A DNA stretch of 29,280 nucleotides from CAZYZQ01 sp964652075. GTDB lineage: Bacteria; Bacillota; Clostridia; Oscillospirales; Oscillospiraceae. Where the stretch lies: contig CAZYZQ010000009.1 of assembly GCA_964652075.1 (NCBI GenBank), positions 1 through 29,280 on the forward strand, read 5' to 3'. Every line of letters begins with the position of its first letter. The stretch's first letter is position 1. Position numbers and translations under genes: made by a program. Below are positions 14,881 through 23,077 of the stretch, piece by piece. The notes below the pieces were generated by a model, which saw nothing but the letters and a program-made list of their open reading frames with translations, ran no database searches and was not told the origin of the DNA.

Positions 14881-16854
14881 TTACAGAAGCTGGGCGCAGT
14901 AATAGCCGTTGTTGATGGCGTCGTAGATCTTGCCGACCTTGCGGCAGTCACCAATGATGTAGGACTCGTCGATGCAGTCGCACAGCGCATCCACCTGGTC
15001 GAACGGCGCACGGAAGCCGAGCGCACAGACAACGGTGTCGGCCGGGATGAAGATCTCCTTGCCGTCCTGCTCGCAACGCACGCCCTCGGGCGTGACCTCC
15101 TTGACGGTTGTGTTCACCATGCAGGTGGCGGATTTCTCCACCTCGGGCATCAGGCCGCCGCGGTAGAAGGAGTTGACCTCGCCCGCGATGGTGGGCTTCA
15201 TCTCGATGATGGTGCATTCCTTCCCCTCGTGGTGCCAGCCGACGGCACCCTCCGCGCCGACCAGGCCGCCGCCCATGATGGCGACGCGCTTGCCCAGTTT
15301 TTCGGGGTGCAGCTCGGCGTCGATGGCCATAACGACGTTGTCACCGTCAAGGCCCGGGATGCGCGGGCGCAGCTCGTTCGAGCCGATTGCAACAAAGAGC
15401 GCGTCCGGGGCGAAGGCCTTTACATAGTCCGGTGTGACTGTTTGATTCAGGATAACCTCGACGCCGGCGCGCGCAACGCGGTGCTCCAGTACGCCGATCA
15501 GCTTGCGGATGTCATCCTTGAAGTACGCCGCGCCTGCGGGATGCAGGTTGCCGCCGAGCCTGCCGGATTTCTCCACCAATGTGACGTCGTGGCCGCGCTG
15601 GGCGGCGGTGATGGCAGCTTCCATACCGGCGGGGCCTCCGCCGACAATCAGAACGCGCTTTTTGCGTGCGGGCGCGGGCTTCGGGTTCTTTGCGGCGAGC
15701 TGCTCGCCCATCGTGGGATTGACCGTGCATTTCGAAACTTCCAGCTCTGCTGTCGCGCCGAAGCACTCATAGCAGCGCAGACAGGGAGTGATGTCGTCCG
15801 CGCAGCCGTGCAGCGCCTTCATCGGCAGGTACGGGTCGGCAAGGCTTGCGCGGGCGATCTCCACTGCGTCGGCCTTGCCGGAGGCGAGAATTTCCTCCAT
15901 CTGCGCCGGATCGTTCAGAGAGCCGACGCAGGCGACCGGGGTGCTGACGTGCTGCTTGACGGCGGTGGCGAACTGCACGTTGATGCCGCGCGGGAAGAAG
16001 GCGGACGGATGTGTGCGGCAGAACATGTCGGGGTCCTCGTGGTTGCCGCAGGAGACGTTGATCAGATCGACCTTGCCGTCGATCATCTCCGCGACGCGGA
16101 TGCAGTCGTCCTGATTCAGGCCGCGCGCGGTCAGGTCGTCGCCGGAGATACGCGCTTCGATCGGGAAGAGCGGGCCGACGGCCTTGCGCACTTCGTCGAG
16201 CGCAAGCAGGAAGAAACGGGCGCGGTTCTCCAGCGAGCCGCCGAACTCGTCTTGCCGCTGGTTGAAGACCGGGGAGAGGAACTGGGAAAAGAGCCACCCG
16301 TGCGCCGCGTGTACCTGCACCATGTCGAAGCCGGTCTCCTTGCAGAGCTTTGCAGCCTTGCCGTAGGAGGCGATAATCTCATAGATCATCTCTTCGGACA
16401 TCTCCTGCACTTCACCGGCGGGCATTATGATGTGGCTCGGGCCGTAGGCTACGTTTGTGCTCAGCACATCGCCGCCGACACTGGCCAGACCGCCGTACAT
16501 ACCGCCGTGGGAGAGCTGGATATTGGCAAACGCGCCGGCGTTGTGGATGGCGCGCGCGGCTTCGGTCATGCCCTGCCGGACGCCGAACGCATCGAGCTGA
16601 AGCTGCTTGTTGTGGGATTTGCCGGTTGCGGAATGGACGATGGATTCGCCATAGGTGACAACGGCTGCGCCGCCTTTTGCCTTTTCTTCCAAGTAGGCGA
16701 TCATTTCCGGCGTGAAGTGGCCGTTCAGGTCGATCATGCTGGGGCTGGTGGGCGCACAGATGATACGGTTTTTTAGACGCAGATTGCCGAGACGGAGCGG
16801 GGAGAACAGATGGGGATAGAGCGTCTTGCCCTTGTAGTTCTGAATGATATCCAT
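14881..16854 (-). CDS. FMN/FAD/Fe-S oxidoreductase of the 2,4-dienoyl-CoA reductase / enoate reductase family
   Basis: A 657-residue three-domain flavoenzyme. Residues about 10-345 form an old-yellow-enzyme TIM barrel (FSPLRLGNLRLKNRI, VQVHAAHGWLFSQFLSP, ARISGDD) that binds FMN. A cysteine cluster CLRCYEC followed by 11 residues and SKCTVNP should hold a 4Fe-4S centre. The C-terminal half has FAD (VLIVGGGPAGMEAA) and NAD(P)H (VAIMGGGLVGAEGA) Rossmann motifs. The family reduces activated C=C bonds in enoyl-CoAs, enoates or bile-acid intermediates (FadH, enoate reductase, BaiCD/BaiH). AAGGAAGG precedes the ATG at 16854. It is monocistronic with its own promoter and terminator. The first two iron-cluster gaps are x2 and x2, while FadH has x2 and x3. 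The natural substrate is not readable. Confidence 0.88.
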   Translation of the reverse strand: MDIIQNYKGKTLYPHLFSPLRLGNLRLKNRIICAPTSPSMIDLNGHFTPEMIAYLEEKAKGGAAVVTYGESIVHSATGKSHNKQLQLDAFGVRQGMTEAARAIHNAGAFANIQLSHGGMYGGLASVGGDVLSTNVAYGPSHIIMPAGEVQEMSEEMIYEIIASYGKAAKLCKETGFDMVQVHAAHGWLFSQFLSPVFNQRQDEFGGSLENRARFFLLALDEVRKAVGPLFPIEARISGDDLTARGLNQDDCIRVAEMIDGKVDLINVSCGNHEDPDMFCRTHPSAFFPRGINVQFATAVKQHVSTPVACVGSLNDPAQMEEILASGKADAVEIARASLADPYLPMKALHGCADDITPCLRCYECFGATAELEVSKCTVNPTMGEQLAAKNPKPAPARKKRVLIVGGGPAGMEAAITAAQRGHDVTLVEKSGRLGGNLHPAGAAYFKDDIRKLIGVLEHRVARAGVEVILNQTVTPDYVKAFAPDALFVAIGSNELRPRIPGLDGDNVVMAIDAELHPEKLGKRVAIMGGGLVGAEGAVGWHHEGKECTIIEMKPTIAGEVNSFYRGGLMPEVEKSATCMVNTTVKEVTPEGVRCEQDGKEIFIPADTVVCALGFRAPFDQVDALCDCIDESYIIGDCRKVGKIYDAINNGYYCAQLL

Positions 16855-16895
16855 ATGAAGCCTTCCTTTCCGGTGTTGCATTTCAACTTGTCTGT

Positions 16896-16925
16896 ATTGT
16901 AATATGGAAGGCGGGCCGGGTTCAA
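16896..16925 (-). promoter_or_regulatory. Sigma-A promoter of the enoate-reductase-like gene
   Basis: On the minus strand TTGAAC (16920-16925) is separated by 18 nt from TACAAT (16896-16901), 42 nt before the start codon. Two further AT-rich positions lie between the -10 box and the ribosome site. Confidence 0.65.
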
Positions 16926-16966
16926 CTTTCCTTTTTCCGTTGCATTTGAGAAAAAGACAGATTAAA

Positions 16967-16999
16967 ACATGGGCAACAGCATTTCGCTGTTGCCCATGT
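16967..16999 (-). terminator. Terminator of the trk operon
   Basis: A perfect 14-bp stem (16967-16980 and 16986-16999) has a 5-nt loop and is followed on the minus strand by TTTTAAT. It lies 12 nt after the TrkH stop. Confidence 0.9.
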
Positions 17000-17011
17000 A
17001 TATGGTCCCGA

Positions 17012-18466
17012 TTAAGCGCGCTTCCAGCTGACCCTGCTGAAAAGAATCAGAATGGGAAAAATCTCCAGACGGCCGGCGAGCATATCGAAGATGAGCACCA
17101 ACTTGGAGGCGATCCCGTAGACAGCATAGTTCCCGGTTGGGCCTACAAGCTCCAGCCCCGGGCCAATGTTGTTGAAGCAGGCCAGCACGGCGGACAGGTT
17201 TGTGGTGACGCTCAGGCCGTCCAGAGAGACAATCAGAATACTGATAACCAGAATCAGCACATAGGCAGCCAGATAAGCGTTTGTGGACTGCATCGTTTTT
17301 TCATCGACAGGGCGCCCGTTGATGCGGATGAGGTCTACCCGGTTCGGATGCAGGCTCCTGCGGATGGAGCGCACCAGATTTTTAAACAGCAGCAGCGCGC
17401 GGCCGCATTTCAGACCGCCGCCGGTACTGCCGGCGCAGGCGCCGAGCACCATCAGGATCAGCAGGATGGTCTTGGAGAAGGCCGGCCAGAGGTCAAAGTC
17501 GGTTGTGGCAAAGCCGGTGGTTGTCATAATACTGGAAACCTGAAAGGCCGCATGGCGAAGGGTGTCCCAGACAGAGCCGTACAGATCCCGGATGTTCCAC
17601 GCGATCAGCAGAATGCTGGCCAGCGCCGCGCCGAAGTACAGCCGTACCTCCTCGTCATGGACGACGCTGCGAACCTGCCGCAGGAGCAGCAGATAGTACA
17701 GATTGAAATTGACGCCGAACAGCAGCATAAAGACGGTACAGACATTTTGCAGATAAGGGCTGTAGCCTGCCAGACTGTTGTTTTTGATGCCGAAGCCGCC
17801 GGTGCCCGCCGTGCCGAAGGCGGTGCAGACCGCATCGAGCAGCGGCATGCCACCGAACAGGAGAAAAAGAATGTTGACGACGGTCAGCGCGATGTAGATA
17901 TAGTACAGGATTTTTGCCGAGTCCTGTAAGTGCGGCACCAGCTTGCCGACAGTCGGACCGGGGCTTTCCGCGCGGAGCAGATGCAGCGCAAAGCCGTCGC
18001 CGCGCTGTTCACTGGCGCCGAGGGCCAGCAGGAAGACGAGCACGCCCATGCCGCCGAGCCAGTGCGTGAAGCTGCGCCAGTAGAGCAGGCCGTCTGAGAG
18101 CGACTCAATGTCGGTCAGGATGGAGGCGCCGGTGGTAGTGAAGCCGGAGACGGTTTCAAACAACGCATCGATAAAATGGGGGATCTCACGCGAGAGGAAA
18201 AAGGGGAGGCAGCCCGTGACACTGATTGCCATCCAGCTCAGCGCGACACAGAGCAGGCCATCTCGGGCATAGAACCTGCGTCGCGCGCCCCTGCAAAGCA
18301 GGATGAGAAGCACGGCCAGTGCCGCGGTGATCGCGATGGAAAGCAGAAATGCCAGACTGGCTTCCCTTGCCTGCGCGACCAGACTGATGACAAGCGCCGG
18401 GAGCATAAACACCGTTTCCATCAGCAGAATCCGGCTGATATAGCGGCCGATCATCTTAAAGTTCAT
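17012..18466 (-). CDS. trkH: Potassium uptake protein TrkH, membrane pore subunit
   Basis: A 484-residue membrane protein with four M1-P-M2 repeats. The four pore loops are visible: SGFTTTGAS (about 107-115), AFGTAGTGGFGI (216-227), SSIMTTTGFAT (311-321) and FNNIGPGLELVG (431-442), each keeping the selectivity-filter glycine. GACAGSTGGGLKCGR (about 342-356) is also typical of the family. GAGGGATAAGCC precedes the ATG, which comes 3 nt after the TrkA stop, so the two are co-translated. The protein passes K+ (or Na+/K+) and is gated by the TrkA ring encoded upstream. Confidence 0.95.
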   Translation of the reverse strand: MNFKMIGRYISRILLMETVFMLPALVISLVAQAREASLAFLLSIAITAALAVLLILLCRGARRRFYARDGLLCVALSWMAISVTGCLPFFLSREIPHFIDALFETVSGFTTTGASILTDIESLSDGLLYWRSFTHWLGGMGVLVFLLALGASEQRGDGFALHLLRAESPGPTVGKLVPHLQDSAKILYYIYIALTVVNILFLLFGGMPLLDAVCTAFGTAGTGGFGIKNNSLAGYSPYLQNVCTVFMLLFGVNFNLYYLLLLRQVRSVVHDEEVRLYFGAALASILLIAWNIRDLYGSVWDTLRHAAFQVSSIMTTTGFATTDFDLWPAFSKTILLILMVLGACAGSTGGGLKCGRALLLFKNLVRSIRRSLHPNRVDLIRINGRPVDEKTMQSTNAYLAAYVLILVISILIVSLDGLSVTTNLSAVLACFNNIGPGLELVGPTGNYAVYGIASKLVLIFDMLAGRLEIFPILILFSRVSWKRA

Positions 18467-18469
18467 GGC

Positions 18470-19831
18470 TTATCCCTCGAAAATATCGTTGAACTGCTCA
18501 ATGCCGCTGCGCTGCACCGTGACAACAATGACATTGTCGCCGCGATAGAAACAGGAGTTGCCGTTCGGGATCTCCATTTTTGCGCCATGGGAGATGCAGA
18601 CGATCAGAACGTTCTTTTTGAGGGAGAGCTGCCGGAGCGGTTCGCCGCAGTGGCGCGCAGACTCGTCCAGCTGGAATTCCGCCGCCTCGACCATGCCGTC
18701 GGCAATGGTGTGGAGGGAGACGGCGGCACCGGTCTTATTCTTGAGCGCGCGGACATAGCCGGTGATGATATTGCTGCACAGCAGCTTCGGATTGATGATG
18801 CTGCCGAGTGGGAGGTTGCTCAGAATCTGGGGGTTCTCCATATGCGCCAGCTTTGTGACAATTTGCGGTACCTGCTGGTTGCTGCCATAGAGGGAGATCA
18901 CAAAGTTCAGCTCGTCGAGCCCCGTCAGGGAGACGAGCGCGTCCATACGGCGCAGACCTTCGCTGTCCAGAAGCTCCTGACTGCTTGCGTCTCCGTGGAC
19001 GATGTGTGCGGTCGGCAGGCGTTGGGCGAGGAGCTTGCAGCGGTCGTAGTCCTTTTCGATCAGCGTGATCTCCATGCCGCTCTTGGTCAAAAGCTGCGCC
19101 AAGTAGTGGCTGATACGCCCGCCGCCGCAGATCATGACGCGCTTGACGCGGCGCGTGATGATGCCAAGGCTCTTGAGCAGCTTTGTCAGCTCGTCCGTGG
19201 GGGCGGTGACAAAGATCCGGTCGCCGGCATTCAGGATAAAGTTGCCGTCCGGCGCGACGGCACTGCCGTTGCGCAGAACGGCGCAGATCAGGACGTTACA
19301 GCCCGTGACGCGGGCCATGTCCTTCAGAGGCTTGCCGCACAGGATGTTCTCCTGCTCCAGACGCAGCTCCGCAATGACAGCGCGACCCTTGACAAAGGTA
19401 TCGCGCTGTAAAAAGCCCGGATAGCGGAGCAGGCGCTCAATTTCGGCCGCAGCCTGCAGCTCCGGGTTCACAGAGAGGGAAAGGGCGAAAGCGTCCGCCA
19501 TGGAATAGACCTGCCCGCTGTACTCCGGGTTGCGGATGCGGGCGATGGTGTGCAGGCCGGGGTTGATCTGATGCGCCGTCACGCAGCACAGAAGATTGAT
19601 TTCGTCTGCATTGGTGACTGCGATCAGAAGATCGGCGGTCTGAATTCCCGCTGTGCGCAGGATTTCCATGGAGGCGCAGTTGCCCTCCACGGCCATGACG
19701 TCGTAGCGGTCGACGATGGCCTCCAGCACATGTGGATCGGAGTCAATCAGGGTGATATCGTACCCCTCGGCGCAGAGCTGGCGCGTCAGCGCGGCGCCAA
19801 CCTTGCCGTTTCCGGCAATGATAATCTTCAT
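18470..19831 (-). CDS. trkA: Trk system potassium uptake regulator TrkA
   Basis: A 453-residue cytosolic protein made of two tandem RCK_N/RCK_C units. The first nucleotide-binding fold starts MKIIIAGNGKVGAALTRQL (Gly 7, 9, 12) and has TLIDSDPHVLEAIVD. The second starts near VMICGGGRISHYLAQLL and has TLIEKDYDRCKLLAQ. It binds NAD(H) or ATP/ADP and controls TrkH opening. The start at 19831 has TGGAGG 8 nt upstream; the longer open frame runs across the promoter leader. Full length for the family, and directly followed by trkH. Confidence 0.95.
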   Translation of the reverse strand: MKIIIAGNGKVGAALTRQLCAEGYDITLIDSDPHVLEAIVDRYDVMAVEGNCASMEILRTAGIQTADLLIAVTNADEINLLCCVTAHQINPGLHTIARIRNPEYSGQVYSMADAFALSLSVNPELQAAAEIERLLRYPGFLQRDTFVKGRAVIAELRLEQENILCGKPLKDMARVTGCNVLICAVLRNGSAVAPDGNFILNAGDRIFVTAPTDELTKLLKSLGIITRRVKRVMICGGGRISHYLAQLLTKSGMEITLIEKDYDRCKLLAQRLPTAHIVHGDASSQELLDSEGLRRMDALVSLTGLDELNFVISLYGSNQQVPQIVTKLAHMENPQILSNLPLGSIINPKLLCSNIITGYVRALKNKTGAAVSLHTIADGMVEAAEFQLDESARHCGEPLRQLSLKKNVLIVCISHGAKMEIPNGNSCFYRGDNVIVVTVQRSGIEQFNDIFEG

Positions 19832-19866
19832 GCGATAGCCTCCAGAAAAGCAATCCAAGTCCCTCT

Positions 19867-19895
19867 ATTCTAGCAGGTTTCGGCAAAAATTTCAA
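19867..19895 (-). promoter_or_regulatory. Sigma-A promoter of trkAH
   Basis: On the minus strand TTGAAA (19890-19895), 17 nt, then TAGAAT (19867-19872), 36 nt before the TrkA start. It begins only 6 nt beyond the stop codon of the CoA-transferase gene, and no terminator is seen between them, so read-through into trkAH is possible. Confidence 0.75.
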
Positions 19896-19900
19896 TCATT

Positions 19901-21229
19901 TCAGCGGTTGGAACGCCGCCAGATTTTCAGCGACTCTGCCTCGCGGATCAAATCCTCACGGAAGGCGGGGTGGGCGATGGAGATAATGCGCTCGGCGCGC
20001 TCCCAGGCGGAGGTGCCCTTCAGGTTGACCATGCCGTACTCCGTGACGAGATACTGCACATTTGCGCGGGTGTCGGTGACAATGTCGCCGGTGGTGAGCA
20101 GGGGGCGGATGCGGGATTGCAGTGAGCCGTCCTTGGCGCGATAGGTGGACGAGCAGCACAGGAAGCTCTTGCCGCCATGGGAGAGATAAGCGCCCATGAC
20201 AAAATCCAACTGCCCGCCCGCGCCGGAGATCTGCCGGGTACCGGCGGTCTCGGCGTCGACCTGGCCGAAGAGGTCCAGTTCGATGATGTTGTTGATGGAG
20301 ATGAAGTTGTCGAGCTGCGCGACGGTGCGGACGTCGTTCGTATAGTCCACAGGCATGGCCATGCAGGCGGGATTGTCGTGCAGGTAGTCATACAGCTTCT
20401 GGCTGCCCGCAGCGAATGCGTAGACCTGTCTGCCGGTGTCGAGCGATTTTTTCCGGCAGGAGAGCTTCCCGGCCTCGGCCATATCGACATAGGCGTCGAC
20501 GTACATCTCGGTGTGGACGCCCAGATCATGCAGATCTGACTGGGCGATCAGCGCGCCGACAGCGTTGGGCATGCCGCCGATGCCGAGCTGGAGGCAGGCG
20601 CCGTCCGGAATTTCCGGGACGATCAGGTTTGCAACGGCCTGGTCGACCTCGGATGCCGCGCCGGAGCCAAGCGTCCACATGGGCGCGTCGTTTTCCACAA
20701 TCCCGTCCACCTGAGAGATATGGATGGTGTTTTCGCCGAGACAGCGGGGCATTTGGGGATTGACCTCCACAAAGACGTATTCAGCGCGCTCGCAGACTGC
20801 GGCCAGATGGGAGGCGTTGGGGCCAAAGGTGAAATAGCCGTGCGCGTCCATCGGGGAGACCTGTACAAAGGCGGCACGGACGGGGCCGACGTTTTCCCGG
20901 TAGAAGCGCGGCAGCTCCGAATAGCGCATGGGGCCGTAGAACGCAAGACCGCGATCGGATAAACGGCGCTCTACGCCGGACATGTGCCAGGAGTTCCAGC
21001 AGAAGTGCTTTTCCACCTCCGGAACCTGCATGACGGCGGGCGTTTCAAAGAGAATGCCGCCGCGAAGCTTAACGTCGCTCAGCTCTGCATAGCGGTCGGC
21101 CAGCGCCTGGTCCAGAAGGCGTGGGGTGCCGGTACACCAGCCGTAGTCCACCCAGTCGCCGGACCGGACAACGGCTGCGGCTGCCGCTGGGGTTATTTTT
21201 TTCTGTTCATAGAGTGTCTGATCGTTCAT
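19901..21229 (-). CDS. Butyryl-CoA:acetate CoA-transferase (4-hydroxybutyrate CoA-transferase family)
   Basis: A 442-residue family-I CoA-transferase. The N-terminal SGDWVDYGWCTGTP, then RYSELPRFYREN, NASHLAAVCERAEYVFVEVN, QLGIGGMPNAVG, GVHTEMYVDAYVD and GTRQISGAGGQLDFVMGAYL match butyryl-CoA:acetate CoA-transferases of gut butyrate producers from memory. Glu 241 in HTEMY is at the position of the catalytic glutamate that carries the CoA thioester. The start at 21229 has AGGAGGAG upstream. The enzyme exchanges CoA between butyryl-CoA and acetate as the last step of butyrate formation. It is a single gene, divergent from the hexuronate operon; 4-hydroxybutyrate or related acids are alternative substrates. 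Confidence 0.88.
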   Translation of the reverse strand: MNDQTLYEQKKITPAAAAAVVRSGDWVDYGWCTGTPRLLDQALADRYAELSDVKLRGGILFETPAVMQVPEVEKHFCWNSWHMSGVERRLSDRGLAFYGPMRYSELPRFYRENVGPVRAAFVQVSPMDAHGYFTFGPNASHLAAVCERAEYVFVEVNPQMPRCLGENTIHISQVDGIVENDAPMWTLGSGAASEVDQAVANLIVPEIPDGACLQLGIGGMPNAVGALIAQSDLHDLGVHTEMYVDAYVDMAEAGKLSCRKKSLDTGRQVYAFAAGSQKLYDYLHDNPACMAMPVDYTNDVRTVAQLDNFISINNIIELDLFGQVDAETAGTRQISGAGGQLDFVMGAYLSHGGKSFLCCSSTYRAKDGSLQSRIRPLLTTGDIVTDTRANVQYLVTEYGMVNLKGTSAWERAERIISIAHPAFREDLIREAESLKIWRRSNR

Positions 21230-21269
21230 AATCCATGCTCCTCCTGCTCCGGCGGACGCAAACAGGAAA

Positions 21270-21293
21270 ACGGACATCCGGCCGGATGTCCGT
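21270..21293. repeat. Perfect 24-bp palindrome in the CoA-transferase leader
   Basis: Twelve bases on each side are exact reverse complements with no spacer. It lies between the mapped promoter (21342-21371) and the ribosome site of the CoA-transferase gene. On the minus strand it is followed by TTTTCCTGTTTG, so it could be an attenuator hairpin as well as a protein-binding site. Confidence 0.8.
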
Positions 21294-21341
21294 GAAATGG
21301 GGCGCCTGCGCCGCCGCTTTGCGGTTGTCGGAATTGATCCT

Positions 21342-21371
21342 ATTATACGCTTGGGAGCAAAGGCTTGTCAA
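21342..21371 (-). promoter_or_regulatory. Consensus sigma-A promoter of the CoA-transferase gene
   Basis: On the minus strand TTGACA (21366-21371), 18 nt, TATAAT (21342-21347): both boxes match consensus fully. The leader to the ATG at 21229 is about 105 nt and contains the 24-bp palindrome. Confidence 0.88.
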
Positions 21372-21433
21372 GCTGCGCTCTCGTGCGCGGCGCACAAAAA
21401 AGCCCTGTTTTGAGGCGTGTTTTTGGGCGCAGA

Positions 21434-21467
21434 GTGCAATGCACACCGGAAAAAGCTGCGGTAAAAT
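21434..21467 (+). promoter_or_regulatory. Weak candidate promoter/operator of the hexuronate operon
   Basis: TAAAAT (21462-21467) is a fair -10 box 70 nt before the first start codon. The -35 region 17 nt upstream (ATGCAC) is poor but is covered by a small palindrome GTGC-N3-GCAC (21434-21444), as expected if an activator or repressor binds there. A GC-rich hairpin (21483-21503) follows in the leader. Confidence 0.3.
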
Positions 21468-21482
21468 AGAATCAGAAGGAAA

Positions 21483-21503
21483 CGGAGCGGGAACGCCGCT
21501 CCG
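21483..21503 (+). repeat. Leader hairpin of the hexuronate operon
   Basis: An 8-bp stem (21483-21490 and 21496-21503) with a 5-nt loop sits 34 nt before the first start codon. There is no T-run, so an mRNA-stability or minor structural role is more likely than termination. Confidence 0.5.
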
Positions 21504-21537
21504 GACATAATTTGAAACGCAGAAAGGATGTAAAAAC

Positions 21538-22581
21538 ATGAAAGAAATCATCGTCCGCGAAGACCGCGACAGTTGGAGCCGCGAGGTTGTCTCCTCCGGC
21601 GATTTCGCCTATGAGCTGGTGCCGGACTTTTGCAAATATCCCGGCCCGGAGTGGGAGTACCAGACAGTTGCCTCCGGCTTCTGTGACAAGGATGACAACG
21701 TGTACCTGCTGATCCGTGACAGCAAGCACGAGATTGGGGTGTTTGATGCCGAGGGCAACTACATCCGCGACATCAACTCCGGCCTGATCTCCTCGCCGCA
21801 CTTCGGCACCGAGACGCCGGACGGCAATATCATCATTGCCGACCCGAACCGGAATGTCTGCGTGGAAATGACGAAAAACGGCGAGTTTGTCCGCCAGTTC
21901 GGCAGCGGAAAGCCGGGCGATTCGGGCTTTGACATGGGCTATTTCATGCGGGAACGCCGCCACGGCAACATTGTCTCGGGCGAGCTGCCGCGCATCAACT
22001 CCCTGCAGTTCACCGGCTGGATCATGGGCCACTCCAAGATCACCCGCCGCGCCGAGCCGTTCAACCAGCCCACGGCCATTACCTTCAATGCCGACGGCGA
22101 TTACATCTTTGCAGACGGCTACGGCAACTGCGCCGTGCACACCTTCGGCAAGGACGGCACGCTGAAGTCCAGCTGGGGCGAGCCGGTCTTTGCGGAGGAC
22201 GGCACGATGCATCCGGGCGCCGGCAAATTCTTCATTGTCCACGACGTGCAGGCCGATCCGCTTGGCCGTGTCTGGGCGCTCGACCGCGAGCTGAACGCGG
22301 TGCATGTCTTCAATCCGGACGGCTCTGTTGCGGCCTACATCCACGGCACGCTCGGCAGCCCCTCCGGCGCATGGTGCGACGGCACATATATGTATGTCGG
22401 CGGCTGCTGCGGCTATATTTCCATCTTCAACATGGACTTCGAGCCGGTGGCGCATCTCGGCTTCTTCAACTCCGACCTGCGCGTCCACGGCCTCGCCGGC
22501 AACAGCCGCGGCGACCTGTTCATGTTCGCGACGCATGCGACGCCGGATCACCAGTGCTTCCAGCTCAAGCGTATCCACTAA
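21538..22581 (+). CDS. NHL-repeat / six-bladed beta-propeller protein, cytosolic
   Basis: A 347-residue protein without signal peptide or membrane segment. Repeated blade-like units are visible, such as DKDDNVYLLIRDSKHEIGVF, TPDGNIIIADPNRNVCVEM, NADGDYIFADGYGNCAVHTF and DPLGRVWALDRELNAVHVF, spaced by 40-60 residues in the NHL/SMP-30-like manner. The ribosome site AGAAAGGATG lies upstream of the ATG. It is the first gene of an operon that ends in uronate catabolism, which suggests a lyase, lactonase or sugar-binding role. Bacterial members near peptidyl-amidoglycolate-lyase-like propellers are mostly uncharacterised, so the function is not assigned. Confidence 0.75.
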   Translation: MKEIIVREDRDSWSREVVSSGDFAYELVPDFCKYPGPEWEYQTVASGFCDKDDNVYLLIRDSKHEIGVFDAEGNYIRDINSGLISSPHFGTETPDGNIIIADPNRNVCVEMTKNGEFVRQFGSGKPGDSGFDMGYFMRERRHGNIVSGELPRINSLQFTGWIMGHSKITRRAEPFNQPTAITFNADGDYIFADGYGNCAVHTFGKDGTLKSSWGEPVFAEDGTMHPGAGKFFIVHDVQADPLGRVWALDRELNAVHVFNPDGSVAAYIHGTLGSPSGAWCDGTYMYVGGCCGYISIFNMDFEPVAHLGFFNSDLRVHGLAGNSRGDLFMFATHATPDHQCFQLKRIH

Positions 22582-22605
22582 CAGACAATTCAGGAGGAAA
22601 CGGAC

Positions 22606-23073
22606 ATGATTTTTTCCAGCTTCAATACCGCAGATGTTATGGCCTACCCGGAATCCATCCGGAAGGCATTGGAGTTTGTCAAGAACACGGATCTCGAATC
22701 GCTCGCCGTCGGTGAGTATCCGATCGACGGTGACCGGATCTATGCCAAGGTCTTCGATCTGACGACACAGTTTGTCGAAAACACGCACCCGGAGGTGCAC
22801 AAGCAGTACATCGACGTGCAGTTCTGGCCGCACGGCAGCGAGCGATTCGGCATTGCGCCGTATTACGGCGGCGGGAAGATCGTCGAAGCGCGGGAGAAGG
22901 ATGACACTTATTTTCTGGAGAGCGTCGAGGATGAGAGCTTTGTGACCGCGCGCCCCGGCTGCTTTGCTGTCTTCTTCCCGTGGGATGCCCACCGCCCCGG
23001 TACGGTGCTGGGCGACCAGGCGATGTTCCGCAAGTGCGTCGTCAAAGTGCATGTCGACACGCTGAAGGACTGA
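22606..23073 (+). CDS. YhcH/YjgK/YiaL (DUF386) family protein
   Basis: A 155-residue beta-jelly-roll protein of the family that includes E. coli YhcH, YiaL and the EbgC beta-galactosidase subunit. Diagnostic segments are FDLTTQFVENTHPEVHKQYIDVQFWPHGSE split over about residues 57-86, and a C-terminal PGCFAVFFPWDAHRPG with conserved His. The Glu/His groups bind a metal in solved homologues. Members are encoded with sialic acid, uronate, alginate or xylulose catabolism and may act as sugar anomerases or lyase-like helpers. AGGAGG precedes the ATG. Its place between the propeller gene and the reductase supports action on an early sugar intermediate. Confidence 0.9.
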   Translation: MIFSSFNTADVMAYPESIRKALEFVKNTDLESLAVGEYPIDGDRIYAKVFDLTTQFVENTHPEVHKQYIDVQFWPHGSERFGIAPYYGGGKIVEAREKDDTYFLESVEDESFVTARPGCFAVFFPWDAHRPGTVLGDQAMFRKCVVKVHVDTLKD

Positions 23074-23077
23074 GCGT

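Noticed and set aside
15229..16776. Plus-strand ORF of 515 codons opposite the flavoenzyme gene
   Set aside because: The opposite strand encodes a full-length, motif-complete enzyme; the plus frame shows no domain and typical shadow composition.
21383..21395. Small GTGCG/CGCAC stem next to an A-run near the divergent promoter
   Set aside because: Only 5 bp with a 3-nt loop, upstream of the -35 box of the CoA-transferase gene; too weak to call a terminator.
21472..23052. Minus-strand ORF of 526 codons covering the propeller and YhcH genes
   Set aside because: It spans two recognised plus-strand genes and their intergenic ribosome site and ends in leader DNA; a shadow frame.
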